64,000 nucleotides of DNA from Chondrilla cf. caribensis (taxonomy: Eukaryota; Porifera; Demospongiae; Chondrillida; Chondrillidae): contig OZ026567.1 in the NCBI GenBank assembly GCA_964020155.1, positions 2,759,430-2,823,429 on the forward strand, read 5' to 3'. Position 1 is the first letter of the stretch, and each line of letters starts with the position of its first letter. This document shows positions 54,641 to 64,000 of this stretch, piece by piece. Made by a program: the position numbers and the translations under genes. Below the pieces are notes generated by a model. It searched no databases. It saw only the letters and a list, made by a program, of their open reading frames with translations, and was not told the origin of the DNA.

Positions 54641-55503
54641 TCTGTACATACCGTGTATAATTCACTCACCATCTTGTATATTTGTATAAATGTGTATGTC
54701 CCACCATTCTGTATGTATGGGACATGTGTACATGTCCCATATCTATATGTACAGACTATATGTAGTATGTACATATGGACATGTCTAACCAGTCCATACA
54801 TACATCTGTACGTATGTGTATCCAATGTTTCACACCTGTCGAGCAAGTGCGATAGTAATATGGCTTCACTGGACGCTACAACAGTACGTCAATGAATATC
54901 ATTGTGATTTGGGGATAAGTAAGAATGTTCCATTGTTTTAAAATCAATCCCTAATGAAGAATGCCATATCGAGGGACAGATATTTGTGGCATCATAGTAA
55001 TTTAGGATTTAACCCAACTTGGCCTGATTTTCTCCAAATTTGGTAGTTTATTGCATTTGCAAGAAATTCTACGCATATTTGTGTGGCAGTCAACAACATT
55101 TTCAAAGCTGTCCGACAACGTGGGAATATAGTCCCAATATAAACACTTCTGTACTTCCTGTGGTCACAAGTATGTGTGGAATGGGAAGTAACAGGAAGTG
55201 ATTGGAATCAGAAGTGCATGGCCCTCCAACAGATTCCATCACAACATGTGGTTGGTCATTGTGTACACAGGGTTGCTACTAAGGGACCTCCACGTGTTGG
55301 GAGAGTATGCCGAGTATGCAATACCTCTGACCCCGCATAGTTGATTTTATAATTTTGTGATGGACTTTAGTACAATGGTATGAATGAAGTCCTTTGTGGG
55401 AGCTAATTAATTATCAACTATTTCACTAATTCCTTCAAATACTTCCAGTGGATTTCAAAATATGTACATGATTTATACACACATATATATATACATGTAT
55501 ATA

Positions 55504-55676
55504 CAGTGGACCCCTCTATTACAAACCTCTGAAATATGGAAACCTCTATAATAGGACACTTTTCTGTGTCCCATTGTAGTACTGTAGTGTGTAAAATGAC
55601 CTCTGAATTGAGGAAACCTCTGGAATAAGGACTAAAATTAAGGTCTCAAAGTGTCCTTAATAGAGAGGTTCCACTG
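55504..55676. mobile_element. Best-preserved copy of the promoter MITE family
   Basis: Ends CAGTGGACCCCTCTATTA and TAATAGAGAGGTTCCACTG, flanked by TA on each side. Inside are CCTCTGAAATATGG and AATTGAGGAAACCTCTGG modules shared with 17435-17600. No coding capacity. Confidence 0.82.
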
Positions 55677-55679
55677 TAT

Positions 55680-57486
55680 ATCTGTATGTCAATCATGGCA
55701 TTATATAGGCTGTATTACACATTCACGATGATTTGTTTTAGATTATCACGATAAAATAAGTTGATAACAAATAGAGGTACATAATCATGCTACAATATAC
55801 TTACTTTTGTATATCTTTATGTGGGAGGATATTAATTCATATTAAATTAGAATTAAACCGGATACCATGTATTGCAAATTATGTCAAGTAATCTGTTCAT
55901 CATGTTCGTGTTCACGTGTTGCTAGATGTGTGAAAACCGCTTTTGCAGTGATCTGTACACGCTGCAGTACTGTGGGTTACAAATGACCACCGATATGGAA
56001 TTTAACCCTACACACATTCACATGTACATACATGCGTACACGTATGGGATAGCTTACCTATTAGGGTATTCAAATTTTGTGGTTCGTATCATTCAAACGT
56101 GGGTCTCACTGAGGTCATGTATTCAGCTAAAAGTGCTCATGTTACACTCGGTGTGCGTATGTAATTCCATTGCTGATATCTCCATTTCCAGAATCTATTG
56201 TACCTCCATGTTTGGTCGGTATCGAATTAATAATAATAATAATAATATGGTTACAAGATTATTTGCATGTAACAATGAACTGCGTGATAATGATGGGTGC
56301 AGATATGTACTGTAGCCCTCTAATTGTACACGGGGGTGAACACGAACAGTGAAGATTTGTAGATTTTAGCACTGTTTGCCAGTTTTTGTTTGTCATCTGT
56401 TTGTACTCTAATTCATTCATGTACGTACCTGATGATTATTTGGATAATCCCTCAAACGTGTAATTTTACGACAACTGTCATTCCTAAATTGTGACAAATT
56501 AATGTGATTCATTGTATGTGTGTGATCTGAAGCACAATATGTAGAAATACACAGCTTTGTACACAGGTGGAGTTGAGCTTTGTGTTCATCCAGCCTCAAT
56601 GGGACGTTAAATAACATTGTCAGAAAACTGAAACGGCCATACGAATGCATCTCAGATACATCAAAAGTACAATATACATTATGTACGTACACTGAAAAAC
56701 ATTAAAGACAAACTTTAAGGGACCCACAAAATTGGTTCTTGTTATCAGATGTTCTTCTTATCAGGACTTGCTATACAGTACTTCAGCAACCCAAACAATG
56801 CTCGGAAATTGGTTTGTATTAGGCAGCAATTTGTCTCAAGGGTGTTTGTTTTAACGAGTTTCTATCACATATGTTCACAGTAGAATATCAATGTATGCAA
56901 AAGTCTTGCAGCTGTTGTGTTTAATGATATTACCTGTCTTGACAGGAACAGAGGTGGGCGGACATTTTCACAACAATAATTTATTCAAAATGGCAGAATA
57001 TCACAATCTGAGAGGGCAGATACGTAACAATGGATTCACGTTCACATAAGCAAGGATCCACTGTATGTACATAGCCTATACTATATATAAAATTGTAACA
57101 ATGTACAGTCCCTACAATACATACTGTAGTATACATACAGTACTGTATGACATATAATATGTTGGTCAAATATACTGTACCTAGTACATATGTCACTGAA
57201 CAGTATAATATAGCTATGTACGACATGTGTATCAATAATAATATTGTATATGTAATATAGTAGTATTATGCATATAATTTATTGTACACTAGTTTTTGTA
57301 GACAATTAATGTAGGCATTGACCCTTATTATGGGGCTCAGACGTGGGGGGCACAGTACCACCTTTGCACTCTGCACTGTACACGGTCTCATAGTCTGGTT
57401 GATGTGAGGTAACAGGTGCCAACATTGTGAGTCATGAACAAAGCATTGTAAGACCTCAGACTGTGTCCTGTAGTGCACACAACATG
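55680..57486. other. Unassigned DNA with remnants of a further TIR element
   Basis: No gene supported. Near 57035-57066, TTCACATAAGCAAGGATCC followed by ACTGTA looks like the right terminus of another CAGTGGATCC-type element. Its left end was not found. Confidence 0.35.
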
Positions 57487-57724
57487 TGTACAGCCACAAC
57501 AGGATATCATGTTCAGTACATGAACTACCCTAGCCCGTAATATACGTACATATCCATTGATCCAAGTGTACAGCCACAACAGGATATCATGTTCAGTACA
57601 TGAACTACCCTAGCCCGTAATATACGTACGCATCCATTGATCCAAGTGTACAGCCACAACAGGGTATCATGTTCAGTACATGAACTACCCTAGCCCGTAA
57701 TATACATATGTATCCATTGATCCA
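57487..57724. repeat. 80-bp tandem repeat, three copies
   Basis: Units start TGTACAGCCACAACAGG at 57487, 57567 and 57647 and end TCCATTGATCC. They are nearly identical, so the amplification is recent. Confidence 0.9.
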
Positions 57725-58534
57725 CGACTGTCTTTGTATCAAAATCTCACTTCCACTTGCATAATTATGCATATGTAATACAAATGATGTGACACATTAA
57801 GCGTAATTAGTATATCAAATTAAGGATTTCAAAGGGTTTAGTGTGTTGTGATATCAAGTACAAGAGCATGAATAGTACATCAATGGCAGTCATTGTCCCC
57901 TAGCACCATGACAATCAATGTTGTGTATTGGACCACTATTGTGCTACAGATTACATGACATGCATGCCTCTACAAGTGACATGTTTATTGTGTTGTTATT
58001 GTGGTAATTGGGGAAAGTCCCTCATCACTCTTGTGCTGTGAGACTAGTGTCACACATGTCTTTTCGATCTCCTCATCCATATTAGCGTGAGAAATGCAGT
58101 TGAGTGTACCTGAGTGGTCACTGATAGCACCTTTGTTCGGGGAAGTGTGGCCATGATCCTTGCAAGCTTTCAACTTTCAGTTTTATCATAATATGTTCTG
58201 GGGAACTTTGTGAGTGGGTCTACTTATGGTTTCAGTTTGCAACAGCTAGGAGTGTACAGGATTCCCTCTCTAGCACCTAGTGTAGGTACATACTGTCCTT
58301 ACTGTACACACTGTACATACTGTACATACTGTACATGTACCTATGTACGACTGTTCTATGTATTGGTTTTCTCGAGTCTCAACAACACAAATTCCAATAT
58401 TCTTTGAGGATCGACTATGCCCGCCTGGAAGTCTTGCTCAGCGTAATGATCTCAGTAAAGACCAGTGCAATACGTCCATCACGAATATAATAAACAGCCC
58501 TTCATACTCCATACACATGACCATACTTTTGCAG

Positions 58535-59318
58535 GACAGTTGATTGGAACATAAGATTCAGTTTAGTTGGAATCACAGTTCATCAGGAGTCTGGTAAGGG
58601 AATATCACCACGAGGGAAATCATGAACGTAATACACAGCCCTTCATACTCCGTACACATAACCATACTTTTTTTCAACCTAGGGTTGGTAATGTTTGTAA
58701 CATGTGTATGTATGCACATGTACTTACATACATACATACTTGTACTCTCATTATACAGTCTAATATATTGTACCCTATGATAAGAACTAGTTTCTTATTA
58801 ATTCCACCTGATATTTATGATTGCTTTATGCCTACCACCCACCCACAACCTAATGTACAGTATACGTATGTATAAATTTCATACGTGTGTGTTCTCGTGT
58901 GTTCTGTTGTATTCTCTAGTTCTAGTGCTCTTGCACTGGTGTGTTGAATGTGATGTATGCACATAGGTATGCATCGGGTGTTCACTCCCCGTCTTTCCAA
59001 GCAACAGTTGCCACACATCACGTATGTATCACTCTTTGCATGCCTCATTGACTATCCGATGAGCAATCTTATTAGCATCCGGCCGGGCATATCTAACACT
59101 GTATGTAACATAAGACAGTGAATGAAATATGTTATAGAATAACCATCATGATGCCACTATGGCGGGACCATGTGCAAAGGGATAAAGACATAATTAGTTT
59201 ATAGGCTCTATCCTTGGAATCTGGAAAAAAGTCCTGTTAGCAACTGTTTAGTTTTGCAGGTCAGTTGAATGGAACAAAGCATCCAGTTGTGGTGGAATCA
59301 CGGCTCATTAGGAGTCTG
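58535..59318 (+). other. Two copies of a 59-bp exon-like segment
   Basis: 58535-58593 and 59260-59318 each follow TTTTGCAG and end CAT(C/T)AGGAGTCTG|GTAAGG, so acceptor, length and donor are all conserved. The first copy has stops in two frames, and no partner exons were recognised. The segment may be a duplicated non-coding exon or part of a repeat. Confidence 0.35.
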
Positions 59319-59995
59319 GTAAGGGGATATCACTACAAGGGAACCACTCGACTTTATGACAGTTCGATATATTATGAGAACATTCTTCAACTGTAGTAAT
59401 CACCATTTAGTGCTATTACACCACTGGAATGGTGGTGGTGGACTGGATATCCTTTTTAACAAGTGAATCGCAGCATTTTTGCAAGATTTGTAGTTTACAC
59501 ATATATTTTGTAAGAGAATAATGCTGTAATACTGTACATTAAACGTTAATGTTTGTGTATACGTTTGCGTATACATCCACATTTTACTGTAGCAAGTGTA
59601 GTGATGGCCGCTATTGCACCTGCAATATTGACCAACCACTGATAGCACTGGTGGGTTCAATTGAAAAAGGAGTCTCTAATAGAATTCCTCCATTATCACG
59701 CATGTAATTCACGTGTGTGATCTTTCCATATTTGGCTGCAGTACATTCTGTAGATGTGTTCACGTTGTGGTACATAGTCTGTGCTGCATTCTATGCTCAC
59801 AGTCTCGAATGCCATCATCACTTATAGGAAGTATGTATGAACGACACTTACTGAATCTACCCTAACAAATGTGGTGTATCTACATTTTGTCTTAATATGC
59901 TGTATTCTGATTCAAATTGTGGTCCAACTTCATTATATATATACACATGTGCCGTGTGTGTATGAGTGTATGCTACATATGTGCTGTGTGTGACA

Positions 59996-60090
59996 GTGTG
60001 GAGTGGGTAGTTAGAGCAGCAGTATGGTAAATCTAATGAAGCAAATTAACATGATTCGAATCCGAGTGGATTTACCCGACCTTTAACCTC
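59996..60090 (+). mobile_element. tRNA-like SINE head (possible)
   Basis: GAGTGGGTAGTTAGAGCAGC resembles a tRNA D-arm/A box. About 37 bases later GATTCGAATCCGAG matches a B box. The acceptor stem does not close, so this is more likely a tRNA-derived SINE or relic than a working tRNA. Confidence 0.35.
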
Positions 60091-60094
60091 TGTC

Positions 60095-61420
60095 CCCCTC
60101 CCAAGAGACACCTTGATTCATAAGTACTGGTAGTAGGCTAGTGCGTTTGTACCAACCACGTATGTACCTTCTGGAAAATTACATTCCATGGTATATCTCA
60201 GACTATCAGACTCCAGGTGATAAAGGTTAAGATTATTAAGTTAAGGTTATTTGTGTTGTTCATTCGAATTACTGTACTATACAGCCTCTGAGTACCTTCC
60301 TAATGCTACACACTTGTGTCCTGCACAATATAACATGTAACAATTTAATGGGGACTACAGTCCATTCTTGTGGTCAAAGTTTGTGTTTTTTTATTAATTT
60401 GTCTTTAGGATAATTTCATAATAAACAGTAGAACTGAAGTGGAATGGAGAATATCATAGCATAATACAAAGAGTATAAATGTATATTTTGTACTCACAGA
60501 TATAGTATATACCCACAAATATATGCATATAAATACACACATTAAAGTGTACATATACACACTAACATACGTACATACCTGTAAGTATGTAAACTTGTAC
60601 TTACATACACATACTTGTTTAATTTCTCATCAGCCTGTTCTGCAGATTCCACAGAAATTACACAGTGTAGTTGTGATGATGCTACAGTTCAAACATTCCA
60701 TTGTTACTAGAGACCCCAGCCAAAGACAATAAAATGTGTATTCTTTCAAGACAAAATATGCACTTATGTGTTTCCTGGGATACGTACTGTCTTGAGATTC
60801 TATATACAGAGATAGCCAACATCCAACTTCCTAACAGTCTCGCTGGTGTATCTTAGGCAACCGTGTATCATAGTGTAACTGTATGTAATGCTACCTCTTG
60901 GATTTTGTTAGCACGTTGTAAGTTGCCTCATACATTGATTGACGTGAGTGTACACACGCATGCACCCATTAGTATGGACACGTCGTGTGAGCTATGTGTG
61001 TATATGTGCATGTATTACATACATTCATGTACTAGTAGGCTATGGTTGGGGGCAGAAAGTAATAAAGTTAACACACACACACATGGATTTTTCTACGATG
61101 CACTAAGCAAAAATGTCTCAAAATAAGCTCTCAATGTGTATGGTTGCATATGTACGTGGCCAGTGTTTTTTATGTGTAGACTGTAACAATGCGATGCGAT
61201 TTGAAGTTTTCAGTTACAGTTACTACTCATACGATCTCAAACACCATAATAATAATTATTATTATACTTCACTTTGGTCATCATTCTCTGGTTTCATGGC
61301 CATTAGTATTGTTGTGTGTCTCCATACCTCAGTCACCTGTACATAGCTGCTCGAAGTTGCGGACAATTACCTGAAACCTGTTCATCTTCCTGTACATAGG
61401 TGGTTTGTATATTGTGATGA
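60095..61420. other. Unassigned non-coding stretch
   Basis: AT-rich sequence with TACGTA-type simple motifs. No gene or element recognised. Confidence 0.4.
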
Positions 61421-61632
<212 letters not shown>

Positions 61633-61826
61633 AGGTACATAGAAAAACAATCTGCTATAATTTATTTGTGTACGTGGCCAACTGTACTCCCAGGGTGGTC
61701 TCAATTAGGTATGCCAACAGACACAAATCAGACACTGATAGCAAATCATCTGGCTTCATGTAGATGCTATGAGGTCAGAGAGGATTCCTGAACCAAACAG
61801 AAGACCAACATAGTCCACACATTTAC

Positions 61827-61958
61827 CTTATATGAGGCATCCCAGTCTGACGCAGGGAAGATTGGTCACAGAGATAAGGAAGTCCTCGGAATCGTTGGAG
61901 ATGATGAGGATGGCTGTGACATGGTATCCAGGCCTGTTATCAATCGTCTGACTTTTAC
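61827..61958 (-). CDS. Possible terminal exon of an unrecognised minus-strand gene
   Basis: After a GAAATCAG acceptor on the minus strand, one frame reads KSQTIDNRPGYHVTAILIIS continuing to ...TNLPCVRLGCLI and TAA. The balanced amino-acid composition is unlike the surrounding repeat DNA. No upstream exon was identified in 62000-64000, and GTAAAAG at the start could instead be read as a donor. Function unknown. Confidence 0.22.
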
Positions 61959-61959
61959 C

Positions 61960-63185
61960 TGATTTCAAAAGGCAAAAATGTAATCTCTCCACCGGGATCA
62001 GATGGAGAGAGAGATTGAAAGAACATAATCTCTCTAGTGGGATCGCACACAGATGGGTTTAATAGGTAATCTCTTTTGGCATGGACCGAACCATACATGA
62101 ACGTATACTTTCCGACACATGTCATGTGTATCCTTCGTTATTGGGTTAAATGTTGTATCTATGCTGCATTTGCACAGCAGGTGGTTTATAGTGTATCATT
62201 GATCCATTAGGATTATCACTGTCCCTGTATGCAGTGTGTGTATACTAGATACATCCAGTTTTCACTATGTACGGGCGAACTGGATACACTCAATTGCTCC
62301 CTATCCTGCTTTGAATTACAAGATCGAATCCAAAACTGGATTTGGATTTGGTCTAGTTGCCTATTGGAGTTGGAAAAGGTCTGCCCATTGGTGGTATTGA
62401 ACAGTGGGAATGTCCCCTTCAATTGTGCATGAAAATGGCCGAGTCTGTTCTGTAAGACCACCCATTATAGAGTGAATAGCGATTAGCTCTATTGGATGTC
62501 CAGTAATGTGTCTTATGAATGCCCATTTTGTCTTTAATGGTTTATCTAACCTAACCTCAAAAGCCTTCCTTTCATTGACACATAACGACGTTAAAACAGA
62601 AATACTAGCTTCACATTCATTCATTCATGGTTAGCTCTAATAAGGGGTACTTGAGAAAAAGAGACTTTTGCTATTCAAAACAGGGCTATAATCAGCACAC
62701 ATATGGTATCACCACACACAGTGTATAATATACTATTTGTATGCAGTACATATTATAATGTAAACAGTATAAATTCAATGTACATAGTTTATGATATCCA
62801 TTGATCATTCCACAAAGTTGTGCAGCTGTTGAACATTGGAAGGTTCAGCAAGTGTGTGTGTTGCTGGCCTCAGTCCAGTTAACTGTTCAAATCTCCAAGG
62901 ATAGTGACTTGTAGACACACTACATGTGTACTGAGTTACTGTCGACAGTAACAGTCAAACAGTCAACTATTGGAGACGTTTGTACGGCCTCCTTTCAATT
63001 TCACATGACCTTTAACCTCAGTGGTGTACACTGCAACACTTTATTGTTGTTGTTATTCATGGCATCATGCTGTGTTTTTGTTGTTATTGTTGCTTTTTAC
63101 AAAACCATGCTGCGATAGTATTGAAATTACTTGTTAGCGTTTCACAAAGTAATTTTGCACTAAGCAGTATCCAGTGTCTGTATGT
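61960..63185. other. Unassigned non-coding stretch
   Basis: No supported gene. Short open frames (for example around 62220-62620) have no recognisable family. Confidence 0.35.
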
Positions 63186-63189
63186 GTAT

Positions 63190-63695
63190 AGGTCAGTATA
63201 TTGTGTATATGTGTGTACAGTTTAGTACATGGCTATATACAGTGTGTATGTGTGTACAGTTTAGTACATGGCTATATACAGTGTGTATGTGTGTACAGTT
63301 TAGTACATGGCTATATACAGTGTGTATGCGTGTACAGTTTAGTACATGGCTATATACAGTGTGTATGCGTGTACAGTTTAGTACATGGCTATATACAGTG
63401 TGTATGTGTGTACAGTTTAGTACATGGCTATATACAGTGTGTATGTGTGTACAGTTTAGTACATGGCTATATACAGTGTGTATGCGTGTACAGTTTAGTA
63501 GATGGCTATATACAGTGTGTATGCGTGTACAGTTTAGTACATGGCTATATACAGTGTGTATGCGTGTACAGTTTAGTAGATGGCTATATACAGTGTGTAT
63601 GCGTGTACAGTTTAGTACATGGCTATATACAGTGTGTACAGTATGTGTGTACAGTTTAGTACATGGCTATATACAGTGTGTACAGTTTAGTACAT
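63190..63695. repeat. 39-bp minisatellite (~13 copies)
   Basis: The unit contains CAGTTTAGTACATGGCTATA and TACAGTGTGTATG(T/C)GTG. Eleven occurrences are spaced exactly 39 bp apart (63218-63608), then two truncated units. Several frames remain open for over 450 bases only because 39 is divisible by three. Confidence 0.92.
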
Positions 63696-64000
63696 GCCTA
63701 CAGCTGGCACATGCATGTTTTCTCACATCCTGTGGGTATTGTTATTCTGATATGCTAAATTCAACTCAATGCTCAGTGTGTGCATATATAGTCACATTAT
63801 GATAAGTAACCTAGCCTTCATAGAAATCTGGCTCCATTGGAGAAGGACTAACAGGAGGATTGATTCGGGAGTTAATCCATTTTACATGTTTTTGTGTATG
63901 TGTGTGTGGGTGTGGGTGTGAATAGGTAGCGATACTCCAGATGTTGTGGGTGGAGTCAGGGTGTGTCAGACATAGAGGGTGACAAAGTGGGTGGAGTATG

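Noticed and set aside
55926..56315. 129-codon plus frame
   Set aside because: Biased, repeat-like composition, no domain recognised and no splice or paralogue support.
59996..60090. Functional tRNA gene
   Set aside because: A- and B-box-like motifs are present, but I could not form a matched acceptor stem or a clear anticodon loop. Listed only as a possible SINE head.
63182..63802. 206-codon open frame of repeated VQFSTWLYTV-type peptides
   Set aside because: The 39-bp unit is divisible by three, so frames stay open by arithmetic. There is no splice context or balanced composition.

Overview
This window looks like metazoan nuclear DNA, most likely from an invertebrate of sponge-like character. 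That is an inference from gene content: a large cadherin-like membrane protein with NDPP-type repeats and a LamG domain, a TRIM/RBCC-filamin-NHL protein, a PHF14 orthologue, and secreted proteinase K-like subtilases. GT-AG introns, abundant microsatellites, minisatellites, MITEs and LINE debris, and an AT-rich TACGTA/TGTACA-rich intergenic style fit a compact invertebrate genome. I see no rRNA, confident tRNA, CRISPR or prokaryotic operon.

Layout. (1) 1-3654 (+): 3' part of a type I membrane cadherin-like gene. (2) 3655-5000: a rearranged duplicate strip containing a copy of the cadherin gene's 3' flank, a dead 3' end of the NHL gene and a dead last exon of the PHF14 gene carrying an expanded 21-bp repeat. 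(3) 5886-8212 (+): TRIM-NHL gene with one single-base frameshift. (4) 9071-17289 (-): complete PHF14 homologue, which I assembled as 15 exons with compatible phases (712 codons). (5) 17290-18479: divergent promoter. (6) 18480-24531 (+): 12-exon subtilase 1. (7) 24760-30000: LINE-type reverse transcriptase remnants in both orientations. (8) 30170-38110: direct duplicate of about 16328-24690, carrying a dead PHF14 exon 1 and a full-length subtilase 2. (9) 39720-45611 (+): subtilase 3. (10) 47349-51656 (+): fourth paralogue, made of a signal peptide plus the inhibitor I9 (propeptide) domain, with no catalytic exons seen. (11) 52025-64000: essentially tandem repeats, MITEs and unassigned DNA, with a few weak exon candidates.

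The most interesting unit is the subtilase cluster. Two paralogues (1 and 3) keep Asp/His/Ser and the oxyanion-hole Asn. One (2) keeps the triad but has Ser at the oxyanion position. One (4) appears to encode only the secreted propeptide/inhibitor domain. This suggests a locally evolved set of active protease, weakened protease and stand-alone inhibitor. The second theme is repeated tandem duplication followed by decay, which has left pieces of the cadherin, NHL and PHF14 genes beside their intact relatives. Exon joins were read by eye from splice consensus, phase and homology; no alignment or RNA evidence was available.
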